Notes under the pieces: generated by a model
Told to the model about the DNA's origin: nothing
Database searches by the model: none
What the model saw: the letters and a program-made list of their open reading frames with translations, nothing else
NCBI RefSeq assembly: GCF_009363695.1
Contig: NZ_CP045403.1
Coordinates: 2,088,001-2,152,000, forward strand
DNA from: Bacillus sp. THAF10
GTDB taxonomy: Bacteria > Bacillota > Bacilli > Bacillales > Bacillaceae_I
Reading direction: 5' to 3'
DNA: 64,000 nucleotides
Position numbers and translations under genes: made by a program
In this document: positions 1 to 8,340 of the stretch, in pieces
Layout: every line of letters starts with the position of its first letter
Position numbering within the stretch: position 1 is the stretch's first letter

Positions 1-10
1 GATGGACCCC

Positions 11-1006
11 CTAAAAGTTCATTACTTTTTTCACTGCAGCGATAATTCTTTCTTTTGTAGGAAGGTAATAGTCTTCAAATCCGAAGTAAGGTACTGGGAC
101 ATCAAACCCAGTGACTCGTTCTGTTGGTGCTTTTTGAAAAAGAAAAGAAGTTTCATTAATAATAGCCATCACGTCCCCACTGACGCTCGTTTGTGCATGT
201 GCTTCATGAACAATGACGGTTCTTCCTGTTTTCTGTACAGATTCACTTATGATTTCTTTATCGATTGGATACAAGCTTCTGAGGTCAATAACGTCACACG
301 TTATTCCGTCTGCTTTCAACTCCTTAGCAGCCTGCATGGCGACAGGAATCATGGCACCCCAAGCAATAACAGAAACATCTTCCCCCTCTTGACATCGTTT
401 TCCTTTTCCAATTTCCACCGTATAATGACCTTCCGGTACCTCATCTCTTACAGATCTGTAACAACGCATGGGTTCTAGAAAAAGAACAGGATCAGGGTCT
501 TCAATAGCCGCAATTAACAAACCCTTAGCATCATAAGGATTTGATGGACAAACCACCTTAATACCAGGCATATGTGTGAACAAAGCTTCGGTGCTATCAG
601 AATGAATTTCTGGTGCTCTAACACCTGCTCCATATGGTGCCCTAATGACCATGGGGACTGTATAATGACCCATCGTTCTTGCTCTGATTCTCGAAGCATG
701 AGTCATAATCTGCTCATAGGCTGGATAGATAAATCCTAAGAACTGAATTTCTGCTACAGGTTTAAACCCATTTACAGCCATGCCAATTGCTGCTCCAATA
801 AAACCTGCCTCACTAAGAGGTGTATCAAGGACGCGTTCTTCCCCATGCTTCTGTTGTAGGCCGTCGGTTGCACGGAAGACTCCACCATTAACACCAATGT
901 CTTCTCCCATCAAAAGAACATTTTCGTCAAGGGAAAGCATGGTATCTAGACCATCTGTAATTGCCTGAACCATCGTTAGTGTTTTCGTCTTTACTGCCGT
1001 TTCCAT
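11..1006 (-). CDS. 2-oxoacid dehydrogenase E1 component, beta subunit (probable phenylpyruvate/branched-chain 2-oxoacid type)
   Basis: This is the E1 beta subunit of a thiamine-diphosphate 2-oxoacid dehydrogenase complex, which with E1 alpha decarboxylates a 2-oxoacid and passes the acyl group to E2. The 331-residue length is typical. Visible family signatures are the N-terminal MGEDIG block (about residues 33-38), DTPLSEAGFIGAAIG (about 61-75, containing the TPP-activating Glu) and the transketolase C-terminal domain with VIDLRSLYPID. Its ATG overlaps the stop of the E1 alpha gene by one base, so the two are translationally coupled. E2 and E3 genes are not in the window and presumably lie beyond position 1. 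The substrate cannot be read from the sequence. Its place behind phenylalanine dehydrogenase suggests phenylpyruvate, but a generic branched-chain or pyruvate enzyme is not excluded. Confidence 0.88.
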   Translation of the reverse strand: METAVKTKTLTMVQAITDGLDTMLSLDENVLLMGEDIGVNGGVFRATDGLQQKHGEERVLDTPLSEAGFIGAAIGMAVNGFKPVAEIQFLGFIYPAYEQIMTHASRIRARTMGHYTVPMVIRAPYGAGVRAPEIHSDSTEALFTHMPGIKVVCPSNPYDAKGLLIAAIEDPDPVLFLEPMRCYRSVRDEVPEGHYTVEIGKGKRCQEGEDVSVIAWGAMIPVAMQAAKELKADGITCDVIDLRSLYPIDKEIISESVQKTGRTVIVHEAHAQTSVSGDVMAIINETSFLFQKAPTERVTGFDVPVPYFGFEDYYLPTKERIIAAVKKVMNF

Positions 1007-2070
1007 TATGCTTCACCTCTTAGCACTTGAAGAAGTTCTTTTTTCTGTTGCTGTATTCCCCATGTAGGTTTTTCAAATACATAATCAAACATATCTGCTG
1101 GATTCGCTTTCGGGAAATTCTCCATTTCTATAATGGCTTCATCTATTTCTTTAGAAAGCTCTTGTAACAATGCGTCTTTTGCCTCTTCATTTAACCAGCC
1201 ATTCTTATTCATAAATCTTTCTAAACGGAGAATAGGATCATTTTCTCGCTTTTGTTCACTGTCCGTTTGATTCCTATACTTTGTTGGATCATCCGCTGTT
1301 GTATGTGCGCCATATCTCCATGTAAGTGCCTCTATCAATGTTGGTCCATCACCATTTCTAGCCCGTTCTACTGCCTTTAGAGTATAAAAATAAACAGCAA
1401 AAATATCATTTCCATCTATACGCAAACTAGGAATATCATAAGAAAGCCCTTTTTGTGCAATCGTTTTTGTTTTCATTTGTTTGGTAAGTGGGACAGAAAT
1501 GGCATATTCGTTATTTTGGTTGAAAAACACAACAGGTGCTCCTAAGACACTGGCAAAGTTTAAGCCCTCATGAAAATCACCCTCTGAAGTTGCTCCATCA
1601 CCAAAATACACGATACTGACATTATCTGTTCCCTTTCTTTTTTCTGCATAAGCTGCTCCAACTGCATGAGGAAGCTGGGTAGCGATAGGGATTCCTGGTG
1701 GAAACACTTTTTTTCCATTTGCAGGGATGCAGCCTTCATTTCTGCCGTTCCAGAAAAGGAGAATATTTAACAGAGAATGACCAAATGTCATCGTTGCACC
1801 ATGATCTCGGTAGGTTGGAAACATCCAATCGTCGCTCCCCAAGGAAAGCGCACTCCCTACCTGGGAAGCCTCCTGACCTTCAAAAGGTGCATAGGTACCT
1901 ATTCTTCCTTGACGCTGAAGGCTAACCGCCTTTTTGTCAAACATGCGGATACGTTGCATATGTCGGTACATCGTTTTACCAAGCTCTTCTGTAATTTTCG
2001 ATTCATAGTCTTTATCAATAATATTTCCTTCATTATCCATTATTTGATGAATAGGAAAATGATCTAACAT
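1006..2070 (-). CDS. 2-oxoacid dehydrogenase E1 component, alpha subunit
   Basis: This is the TPP-binding alpha subunit of the same E1 heterotetramer. Its 354 residues carry the TPP/Mg motif that begins GDGATSEGD at about residue 157 and ends at NN about 186-187, plus the regulatory-loop-like RYGAHTTADDPTKYR (about 252-266). The N-terminal part (QRQGRIGTYAPFEGQEA) resembles pyruvate/branched-chain E1 alpha of Bacillus. The gene starts 18 nt after the phenylalanine dehydrogenase stop and runs directly into E1 beta, so the three genes form one operon. The product would be an acyl-CoA with one carbon less than the 2-oxoacid; from phenylpyruvate this is phenylacetyl-CoA, the entry compound of the paa pathway at 22-33 kb. 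That substrate assignment is inference from context. Confidence 0.88.
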   Translation of the reverse strand: MLDHFPIHQIMDNEGNIIDKDYESKITEELGKTMYRHMQRIRMFDKKAVSLQRQGRIGTYAPFEGQEASQVGSALSLGSDDWMFPTYRDHGATMTFGHSLLNILLFWNGRNEGCIPANGKKVFPPGIPIATQLPHAVGAAYAEKRKGTDNVSIVYFGDGATSEGDFHEGLNFASVLGAPVVFFNQNNEYAISVPLTKQMKTKTIAQKGLSYDIPSLRIDGNDIFAVYFYTLKAVERARNGDGPTLIEALTWRYGAHTTADDPTKYRNQTDSEQKRENDPILRLERFMNKNGWLNEEAKDALLQELSKEIDEAIIEMENFPKANPADMFDYVFEKPTWGIQQQKKELLQVLRGEA

Positions 2071-2088
2071 CGATTTCCCTCCCTTTTG

Positions 2089-3234
2089 TTAAACTCTTAC
2101 TGACCATTTTGGTCGTTTGGAATGGCTGAAAAAGCTATTTCTTCTGCTTCTGTCGACAAGTCTTTGTTCACAGAAATTGTTTGCAGCTTCGACTGTCGTG
2201 ATATTCATTTTATCTGCTTCTTTATATACATCCATTAAGGAATTGTAAATTGCCATCGTTTTTCTCAGTACTCTTTCCTTATTCGGCTCATAAAGCTCAT
2301 CCGCTACTTGGATAAGTCCACCGGCATTGACAATATAGTCAGGTGCATAAAGTATTCCTTTTTCCTGAAGCATCGCACAATGATGATTTTCCAACAGCTG
2401 GTTATTAGCAGAACCAACCACCGCTTTCACTTTTAGCTGCTCAACTGTCTGGTCGTTAATGATGCCACCCAATGCACAAGGGATAAAAATATCAGCCGCT
2501 ACTGAATAAATTTCATCTCCAGCAACCACCTTCAAACCAGCACCCATTTCCCTTGCTTTAAGTTGGAGATTTTCTATTGCTTCCTCATTAATGTCGGTTA
2601 CGTATAAGTCAGCTCCAGCTTGCAAAAGCTGATCAGCAACCTTCGCCCCAACTTTTCCTAGCCCTTGAATGGCATAGCTTTTTCCGTAGAGATTTTTAGA
2701 TCCCCAAAGTGTTAGATTCGTAGCTTCTATTCCATAAAGAACCCCTTGAGCTGTCGGAACAGAGGAATCACCACTGCCTCCATACACTTCATCGACACCA
2801 ACAATACAATTGGTTTCTTTGAGTGCATGAACGAAGTCTTCTGGAGAAGTCCCCATATCAGTACCTGTATAAAAACGTCCATTTAAGGATTCGACAAATT
2901 GACCAAATGCCCGGAAAAGCTCCGGTGTTTTGTCTTTTTTCGGGTCACCTATGATGACTGCTTTTCCTCCACCAAAATCCACATCTGCCGCGGCACATTT
3001 ATAAGTCATGCCTTTGGAAAGCCTTAATACATCATATAATGCCGCATCTACTGATTGATAAGGCTGCATGCGGCATCCACCAAGTGCTGGACCTAATGTT
3101 GTGTTATGTATGGCAATGATAGCTTTTAACCCTGTATCAGGATCGTTACAAAAAACCACTTGTTGATGTTGTTGAATTTTATCGAACATATCGAGCCCCC
3201 CAACTACAGAAGTAAGCGTTTTCATATTTGTCAA
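2089..3234 (-). CDS. pdh: L-phenylalanine dehydrogenase (NAD-dependent)
   Basis: This enzyme catalyses oxidative deamination of L-phenylalanine to phenylpyruvate. It belongs to the Glu/Leu/Phe/Val dehydrogenase family. Several blocks match phenylalanine rather than leucine dehydrogenases: [36 protein letters not shown] and the C-terminal tail [14 protein letters not shown], which closely resembles the Lysinibacillus enzyme as I remember it; leucine dehydrogenases have AAGLNLGGGKTVI, TAEDVGT and AGSADNQL. Numbered from the TTG at 3234, the catalytic lysines are K79 and K91 and the catalytic Asp is D126. The substrate-pocket position 145, Asn in the Lysinibacillus enzyme, is Val here. TTG is chosen because AAAGGGTGG lies 5 nt upstream; a GTG at 3243 overlaps that site and an ATG at 3225 is about 14 nt away. 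A 21-bp palindrome shared with paa promoters lies just upstream. Confidence 0.85.
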   Translation of the reverse strand: MTNMKTLTSVVGGLDMFDKIQQHQQVVFCNDPDTGLKAIIAIHNTTLGPALGGCRMQPYQSVDAALYDVLRLSKGMTYKCAAADVDFGGGKAVIIGDPKKDKTPELFRAFGQFVESLNGRFYTGTDMGTSPEDFVHALKETNCIVGVDEVYGGSGDSSVPTAQGVLYGIEATNLTLWGSKNLYGKSYAIQGLGKVGAKVADQLLQAGADLYVTDINEEAIENLQLKAREMGAGLKVVAGDEIYSVAADIFIPCALGGIINDQTVEQLKVKAVVGSANNQLLENHHCAMLQEKGILYAPDYIVNAGGLIQVADELYEPNKERVLRKTMAIYNSLMDVYKEADKMNITTVEAANNFCEQRLVDRSRRNSFFSHSKRPKWSVRV

Positions 3235-3272
3235 AATAACCACCCTTTAATCTGTTTTTTTCTATGAAACGT

Positions 3273-3293
3273 ATAACGTTTATTTAACGCTAT
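3273..3293. promoter_or_regulatory. Operator-like palindrome at the pheDH promoter
   Basis: On the plus strand this 21-bp site reads ATAACGTT-N5-AACGCTAT, an inverted repeat with one mismatch. It is almost identical to the site in front of paaA (31427-31447) and has the same half-sites as the one in front of paaK (32809-32829). Its upstream end uses the last two bases of the -10 box, so a bound repressor would block the promoter. Confidence 0.75.
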
Positions 3294-3321
3294 CATATCA
3301 TTCCGTTAAATAAACAGTCAA
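3292..3321 (-). promoter_or_regulatory. Sigma-A promoter of the pheDH-E1 operon
   Basis: On the minus strand the -35 box is TTGACT (3316-3321) and the -10 box TATGAT (3292-3297), with an 18-bp spacer. The spacer contains TGTTTATTTAACGGAAT, which resembles one side of the operator (CGTTTATTTAACGTTAT) and may be a second, weaker site. Confidence 0.7.
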
Positions 3322-3353
3322 TAAATTGCAGAAATTTTATAAATAATCGAATA

Positions 3354-3388
3354 ATAAAAAAGCGGAAAGGATTCTTATCCATTCCACT
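3354..3388 (-). terminator. Rho-independent terminator of the ABC importer operon
   Basis: On the minus strand, AGTGGAATGGAT pairs with ATCCTTTCCGCT (two imperfect pairs) around a 4-nt loop and is followed by TTTTTATTAT. It separates the ABC genes from the pheDH operon, which has its own promoter. Confidence 0.75.
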
Positions 3389-3395
3389 TAAAAAC

Positions 3396-4190
3396 CTAAC
3401 TGAGCAATGCGCGGTCATTGGTCATCTTTTGACCTCTGATTCGTTGAAATTCAGCTAGTAGCCTCTCAATTGTGAGCGTCTTTTTCTCTTCTTCCCCAAC
3501 TTCTAAAATAATTTGACCCTTGTCCATCATTATTAGTCTATTTCCAAGATCAAGAGCCTGCTGCATGTTATGAGTCACCATAAGAGTAGTTAGGCCTTTA
3601 TCTGCCACAATTTCTTTTGTAATGTTCGTAATTAGTTCAGCTCTGGCAGGATCTAATGCCGCCGTATGCTCATCTAAAAGCAAGATTGCTGGATTTGTGA
3701 ATGTTGCCATCAGTAAAGATAGAGCCTGCCTTTCGCCACCTGACAACAATCCTACTTTAGCCGTCAATCTGTTTTCAAGACCGAGATGAAGGGACTCGAG
3801 TACATCTTTAAAGTAGGTTTTTCTTTTTTTCGTAACCCCGAGCTTTAATGTTCTTGTTTTGTTTCTGGAAAATGCCATGGCAAGGTTTTCTTCAATGGTC
3901 ATGGAAGGTGCTGTACCAGCCATCGGATCCTGAAACACTCTTCCTATATATTTGGCACGCTTATGCTCTGCCATATAGGTTACATTTTTCCCATCAATCT
4001 CAACAGCACCTGTATCAGGTGTTAACACGCCAGATACCATGTTCATCATCGTGGACTTACCTGCCCCGTTACTACCGATGATGGTCACAAAATCTCCCTT
4101 TTTCAGTGAAAGATTGATAGAATCTAGCGCATTTTTTTCATCTAAAGTTCCCTCATTAAAAACCTTGTTAATCTGTGTTAGATGCAGCAC
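3396..4190 (-). CDS. ABC transporter ATP-binding protein of a TrpXYZ-type importer
   Basis: This is the ATPase that energises the adjacent importer. It has Walker A GSNGAGKST near the N terminus, the signature LSGGERQALSL, Walker B AILLLDEH and a switch His in VTHNMQQAL. The GTG at 4190 is chosen because AGGAGGGGGG lies about 10 nt upstream; longer versions start inside the permease gene. It overlaps the permease stop by 23 nt, indicating coupled expression. The family (COG1101-like) works with a COG2984 binding protein and a COG4120-like permease. Known members take up tryptophan or related compounds, so an aromatic amino acid is a reasonable but unproven substrate next to phenylalanine catabolism. 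Confidence 0.85.
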   Translation of the reverse strand: MLHLTQINKVFNEGTLDEKNALDSINLSLKKGDFVTIIGSNGAGKSTMMNMVSGVLTPDTGAVEIDGKNVTYMAEHKRAKYIGRVFQDPMAGTAPSMTIEENLAMAFSRNKTRTLKLGVTKKRKTYFKDVLESLHLGLENRLTAKVGLLSGGERQALSLLMATFTNPAILLLDEHTAALDPARAELITNITKEIVADKGLTTLMVTHNMQQALDLGNRLIMMDKGQIILEVGEEEKKTLTIERLLAEFQRIRGQKMTNDRALLS

Positions 4191-5190
4191 CTTGATTCCC
4201 CCCTCCTGTTGAAGTGGCAAGACTTTGGAGCTTAAGCATCTTTTGCCTTTTTCGCCGCTTTTCTTTCCAGCCTTCTATCAATTTAGGTGTAATAAGTGCG
4301 AGAACAACGATAGTGGCTGTGATGATTTTCAAATCGCCAGTTTCTAAAAATTCCACACGTAGTGCTAAGGTAATCACCACTCTGTAAATAATCGCTCCTC
4401 CAATAACAGCAAGGGTCGTTCTGGCAATCGTTTTTGTACCAAAAATCGCTTCACCGATGATGACAGATGCTAAGCCAATGATAATCATCCCGATTCCCAT
4501 TCCAACATCTGCATACCCACCGTGCTGAGCAATTAATGCTCCAGAAAAAGCAACCATTGCATTAGAGAGACCCAGCCCTAAAATAACGAGGCCATTCGTA
4601 TTTGCGGAAAGACTGCGGATCATCCGTTTATTATCACCTGTTGCTCGCATGGCAAGGCCAACTTCTGTTTTCAAAAACCAATCTGTCACAAATTTAATAG
4701 CAAACGTGACGATTAGCATCACAAAAATGAAACCCCAAGTTCGTGGAAGAAAATTCTCTAATCCGATAGAAATAAAGAGATTATTGATAAATGGATCAAT
4801 GCCAGTCGCATTCCACCAATCTCTCACCCCTGTAAAGAACGTTTCACTGTTTAATAGAGGAACATTGGATCTCCCCATAATTCTTAGGTTAATAGAATAC
4901 AGTGCAATCATCATCAGTATTCCTGAAAGCAAGGCATTGATTCTTCCAAACGTATGTAGTACACCTGTTAAACACCCCGCAAGAAAACCTGCTACCATTG
5001 CCACCATCGTGGCCATGAGTGGACTTTGACCATTCACGATCATCGTAGCAGCCACTGCCGCACCTGTAACAAAACTACCATCTACCGTCAGGTCCGGAAA
5101 ATCAAGGACCCTAAAGGTTAAATATACCCCCAGGGCCATGATTCCGTAGATGATTCCCAATTCGACTGAACCAAAAATAGCTGTAACCAC
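4168..5190 (-). CDS. ABC transporter permease (COG4120/TrpY type)
   Basis: This integral membrane permease of 340 residues has about eight to nine hydrophobic segments, beginning IFGSVELGIIYGIMALGVY and DLTVDGSFVTGAAVAATMI. The DLTVDGSF motif is typical of this family, which is related to the branched-chain amino acid permeases (LivH-like). The C-terminal tail is basic and hydrophilic (EGWKEKRRKRQKM), placing it in the cytoplasm. The start is GTG with GGAG about 11 nt upstream. It lies between the binding lipoprotein gene (24 nt upstream) and the ATPase gene (overlapping). Confidence 0.87.
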   Translation of the reverse strand: MVTAIFGSVELGIIYGIMALGVYLTFRVLDFPDLTVDGSFVTGAAVAATMIVNGQSPLMATMVAMVAGFLAGCLTGVLHTFGRINALLSGILMMIALYSINLRIMGRSNVPLLNSETFFTGVRDWWNATGIDPFINNLFISIGLENFLPRTWGFIFVMLIVTFAIKFVTDWFLKTEVGLAMRATGDNKRMIRSLSANTNGLVILGLGLSNAMVAFSGALIAQHGGYADVGMGIGMIIIGLASVIIGEAIFGTKTIARTTLAVIGGAIIYRVVITLALRVEFLETGDLKIITATIVVLALITPKLIEGWKEKRRKRQKMLKLQSLATSTGGGNQGAASNTD

Positions 5191-5214
5191 GTCCGAATCA
5201 TCTCCTTCATTTAT

Positions 5215-6216
5215 TTATTTACTTTCATCGTGAAATTCTGCAATCTCAGTCCATTCTTCCTTAATTTCTACCCCTTGCGCTTCTGCAGCGTTCGTATTAA
5301 TGACTAGCTTGAGATTTTGAGGGTAAGCAACAGGAATTTCAGAAGGCTTCTTTTCCCCTTTTAAAATTTGCACTGCCATTAGGCCTGTTTCATAGCCAAG
5401 ATCATAATAACTGAATCCAGATGCTGCCACAGCACCAAGCTTCATCGAATCAAGCTCTCCAGCAAACAAAGGGATTTGTTCATTATTTGCAACACCCACT
5501 ACAGTCTGGAATGCAGAGACAACCGTGTTATCCGTTGGGATATAAATGGCATCTACTCTACCGATGAGTGATTCTGCTGCCTGTTGAACTTCTGCTGATG
5601 TGGAAACGGATGCTTCTACTAAGCTCGCGCCTTTCGCTTCAGCTAGTTCTTTAATATTTTTCACCTGTACAACAGAGTTTTGTTCTCCAGCATTATAAAG
5701 GACACCGATGTTTTTTGCTCCGATTTCATCGACAATAAAGTTAATTGTACTTGCAATCGCATCTGGATGTGTATCAGATGTACCCGTAATGTTTTCTCCT
5801 GGTTTATCAAAGGAGGCAACAAGCTCTGCACCTACAGGATCCGTAACGGAAGTAAAAACAATTGGAATTTCCTTTGTTGCTTGCAAAGCACTTTGTGCAC
5901 TTGGAGTGGAGTTGGCAAAAATCAATTCCACTTCATCTGCCACAAATTTGTCTGCAATTGTTTTGTTGTTATTGGGATCTCCGCCGGCAACTTGAACATC
6001 AAATTTAACATTCTCACCTTCTTTATAACCGTTGTCCTCGAGGGCTTTTTTGAAGCCATCAAAGGCCGCATCGAGTGATGGATGCTCCACAATTTGTGTT
6101 ACACCAATCACAATTTGTTCCTTAGAATCTCCCCCTGTAGCGTCTGTTCCACACCCTGCAAGCAAGGCCACACAGGCTAATGAAGCTAACATAGATTTCA
6201 CTTTAAACCGTTTCAT
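5215..6216 (-). CDS. ABC transporter substrate-binding lipoprotein (COG2984/TrpX type)
   Basis: This is the extracytoplasmic solute receptor of the importer. The start at 6216 gives MKRFKVKSM, a hydrophobic stretch and the lipobox LLAGCG, so the mature protein begins at that Cys and is lipid-anchored. AAGGGGGATTAGG lies just upstream; a 22-residue N-terminal extension would bury the signal peptide and is rejected. The mature part (EQIVIGVTQIVEHPSLDAAFDGF ... EGENVKFDVQVAGGDPN) is a typical ABC_sub_bind domain related to LacI-type periplasmic folds. It is the first gene of the three-gene operon. No T-box or other leader structure was recognised in the 260 bp upstream. Confidence 0.88.
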   Translation of the reverse strand: MKRFKVKSMLASLACVALLAGCGTDATGGDSKEQIVIGVTQIVEHPSLDAAFDGFKKALEDNGYKEGENVKFDVQVAGGDPNNNKTIADKFVADEVELIFANSTPSAQSALQATKEIPIVFTSVTDPVGAELVASFDKPGENITGTSDTHPDAIASTINFIVDEIGAKNIGVLYNAGEQNSVVQVKNIKELAEAKGASLVEASVSTSAEVQQAAESLIGRVDAIYIPTDNTVVSAFQTVVGVANNEQIPLFAGELDSMKLGAVAASGFSYYDLGYETGLMAVQILKGEKKPSEIPVAYPQNLKLVINTNAAEAQGVEIKEEWTEIAEFHDESK

Positions 6217-6447
6217 CCTAATCCCCCTTATATATTTATCTGCAAAAGGTAGAAAACCAATTACAGGTGAAACCGCATACAAAAAATGTCAATCCTATGA
6301 TGATAATTAAAACTTTCGTAAATTTATCGTTATATTACCACTTGTTTTAAAATAGTGTCAATATATTCGAAAAATTTAAATAAGTTTATTATTTTAGTAT
6401 AAATACGAGATTAATAGCTAAAATCCTTCTCTTAGTGTTACAGAATT

Positions 6448-6473
6448 TAAAAAAGAGACCCATTAAAGGTCTC
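6448..6473 (-). terminator. Terminator of the nitronate monooxygenase-like gene
   Basis: On the minus strand GAGACC-N7-GGTCTC is followed by TTTTTTAAATTC, immediately after the gene's stop codon. Confidence 0.8.
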
Positions 6474-6480
6474 CTGATTG

Positions 6481-7431
6481 TTATATAAGCGATGATGCTC
6501 TATTTAACTGTTCTTTCGCTTCTTTTACCATTGATTCAACTAGTTCCTGAACTGTTGGAATGGTGGTTATGGCTCCTGAGATTTGCCCTCCATTAATAAA
6601 TCCATTTTGTAAATCGCCCTCCATTGCTCCACGTATATGCTGAATCTCTGTGGTAAGATTGTTGAAGCCCTCTAGGTCAATTCCTTCTTTTTCTTTTTGT
6701 AGAAGTAGATGTGCATATGGGGTTTGTAACACTCTTCTCACACGCCCAACCGATCTCCCAACAATCACTGTTCCTGAATCGTCAGCTTGGAGAATCATAT
6801 TTTTATAGTTTGCATGAAAGGGAGCATCCTTTGTCGCAATAAGTCTTGTTCCCATTTGTACTCCTTGGGCCCCTAATGAAAGCGCTGCTGCCAATCCACG
6901 ACCATCCCCTATTCCCCCAGCAGCCGCAACTGGTATTTCCACCTTTTGAACAATTTGAGGAATCAGTGTCATCGTGGTTGTTTCAAGATTAGAATTGATT
7001 CCTGCAGCTTCATAGCCTTCTGCAACAAGTATATCGGCTCCAGCATTTTCGGCTTTTTGTGCTTGTTTTGGTGATGCAACCACACAAATTACTTTTATAC
7101 CATTCTCTTTTAACTTAGGAATTAATGGAGCTGGGTTTCCAGCAGAAAGAGACACAACTGGTACTTTATGCTTGATGATGAGCATTAGAATGTCTCTCGT
7201 AAATGGAGAGACAGAAATTGCTACATTTACTGCAAATGGTTTAGTCGTTTTATTTTTCGTTTCAAGAATAATCTTCTCCACTTTATCGGGAGGCATGGTC
7301 CCCGCACCAATGGTACCTAATCCCCCTGCATTAGATACAGCAGCCGTAAGTGTGGCATTACTGATATTCCCCATCCCACCTTGAATAATGGGAACCTCTA
7401 TTTGTAAGATCTCTTTTAAGTTGTTTATCAT
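6481..7431 (-). CDS. Nitronate monooxygenase / FabK-like FMN enzyme
   Basis: This is a TIM-barrel FMN enzyme of the 2-nitropropane dioxygenase family, which includes nitronate monooxygenases and enoyl-ACP reductase FabK. The N-terminal VPIIQGGMGNISNATL, the central VAEGYEAAG, the AAAGGIGDGRGLAAALSLGAQGVQMGTRL block (FMN phosphate binding) and the length of 317 residues fit. ATG at 7431 has AGGGGTG about 8 nt upstream; a 46-residue extension seen in frame is not supported. It is divergent from the gamma-carbonic-anhydrase-like gene. The sequence alone does not separate detoxification of nitronates from a fatty-acid role. Confidence 0.82.
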   Translation of the reverse strand: MINNLKEILQIEVPIIQGGMGNISNATLTAAVSNAGGLGTIGAGTMPPDKVEKIILETKNKTTKPFAVNVAISVSPFTRDILMLIIKHKVPVVSLSAGNPAPLIPKLKENGIKVICVVASPKQAQKAENAGADILVAEGYEAAGINSNLETTTMTLIPQIVQKVEIPVAAAGGIGDGRGLAAALSLGAQGVQMGTRLIATKDAPFHANYKNMILQADDSGTVIVGRSVGRVRRVLQTPYAHLLLQKEKEGIDLEGFNNLTTEIQHIRGAMEGDLQNGFINGGQISGAITTIPTVQELVESMVKEAKEQLNRASSLI

Positions 7432-7511
7432 TTCTTTCACCCCTCGTAAAAATAATGTTATACTAATTATAAAATTTAGACAATATCTACATTTACATAG
7501 GAGGGAATGCA

Positions 7512-8030
7512 ATGTTATATCCATATGGTGGAAAGAAGCCTCAACTCGACCGTTCTGTATTTGTTGCACCAGGAGCTAGAATTATTGGCGATGTGACAAT
7601 AGGTGAAGAATCTACAGTTTGGTTTAATGCTGTACTGCGCGGTGACGAGGGTCCAATTACAATTGGTAAAAGATGTAGTATACAGGATAATGTGACCGGA
7701 CACTTATATGAGGGGTTTCCTTTAGTGATTGAGGATGAAGTGACTGTTGGACATACTGCCATTCTTCATGGTTGTACGATCCGCAAACGCTGTATTGTCG
7801 GAATGGGTTCAACAATTCTTGATGGTGCTGATATTGGGGAAGAATGCATAATCGGTGCGAATACCCTCATTCCTCCTGGTAAGAAAATACCTCCCCGTTC
7901 CCTTGTAGTTGGTTCACCAGGAAAAGTCGTTCGGGAGTTAACGGAGAGAGATTTGGAACTTATACAGATGTCCATTGATACCTATGTTCAAAAGGGAAAG
8001 GATTATCAATTGGAATTAAAAGAAGTATAG
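7512..8030 (+). CDS. Gamma-carbonic-anhydrase-like hexapeptide protein (YtoA family)
   Basis: This 172-residue protein has a left-handed beta-helix of hexapeptide repeats. Visible blocks are APGARIIGDVTIGEESTVWF, RGDEGPITIGKRCSIQDN, VGHTAILHGC and SPGKVVRELT. The metal-binding His set of gamma-class enzymes is partly visible (GH in VGHT and LHGC; the first site reads NVTGHLY), so catalytic activity is uncertain. B. subtilis YtoA is the likely counterpart. AGGAGGG sits 7 nt before the ATG. PaaY of phenylacetate clusters has the same fold, but this gene is 14 kb from paa and lacks the shared operator. Confidence 0.8.
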   Translation: MLYPYGGKKPQLDRSVFVAPGARIIGDVTIGEESTVWFNAVLRGDEGPITIGKRCSIQDNVTGHLYEGFPLVIEDEVTVGHTAILHGCTIRKRCIVGMGSTILDGADIGEECIIGANTLIPPGKKIPPRSLVVGSPGKVVRELTERDLELIQMSIDTYVQKGKDYQLELKEV

Positions 8031-8040
8031 ACTATACCCA

Positions 8041-8075
8041 CCGGGCTGATATCGATTCAGCTCGGTATTTTAGTA
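8041..8075 (+). terminator. Terminator after the gamma-carbonic-anhydrase-like gene
   Basis: CCGGGCTGA pairs with TCAGCTCGG (one G-U pair) around a 7-nt loop and is followed by TATTTTAG, a weak T tract. Confidence 0.6.
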
Positions 8076-8276
8076 ACGATAATTATGTTATGTAAACAAT
8101 ACAGTTAGGCTATAGTAAAGAAGACGAGCGACACAAAAGTCCTTAACATTTAGGAGTATGTGTCATTAGCTTATTTCAATAAAGCGCCACTTATATCTAT
8201 TTATTTATACTCTCCAAAGAGATTCGACAAAGAGAAGTACTGCCCGATATTTAAGTATTTAAAGTACGATCACCCT

Positions 8277-8308
8277 ATGCAGCTATCGCTCCTAGATTGT
8301 TTAAGATA
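8277..8308. repeat. Island repeat family copy (ATCGCTCCTAGATTGTTTAAGAT variant)
   Basis: It reads ATCGCTCCTAGATTG then TTTAAGAT, nearly the same as the copy at 15741-15778 and related to the main consensus GCGCCCGATTGTTGAA. Confidence 0.55.
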
Positions 8309-8340
8309 GTATGGTTATTAAGCTCTGCTTATTTATATCA

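Larger units (their letters stand above)
8031..8340. other. Intergenic region at the left edge of the accessory island
   Basis: No convincing gene is seen in these 310 bases. After the terminator hairpin at 8041 it contains two degenerate members of the island's repeat family (8171-8198 and 8277-8308), so it already belongs to the accessory region. Confidence 0.6.

Noticed and set aside
2089..3234. Leucine dehydrogenase (bcd) of a branched-chain operon
   Set aside because: Diagnostic blocks ([28 protein letters not shown]-terminal NSFFS...RPKW) match phenylalanine dehydrogenase, and ptb/buk genes are missing.
6217..6480. T-box or other aromatic amino acid leader upstream of the ABC importer
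   Set aside because: No specifier stem, T-box sequence or terminator/antiterminator pair could be recognised.
7512..8030. PaaY thioesterase belonging to the paa pathway
   Set aside because: Same hexapeptide fold, but it is 14 kb from paa, on the other strand, lacks the operator and resembles YtoA-type gamma carbonic anhydrases.
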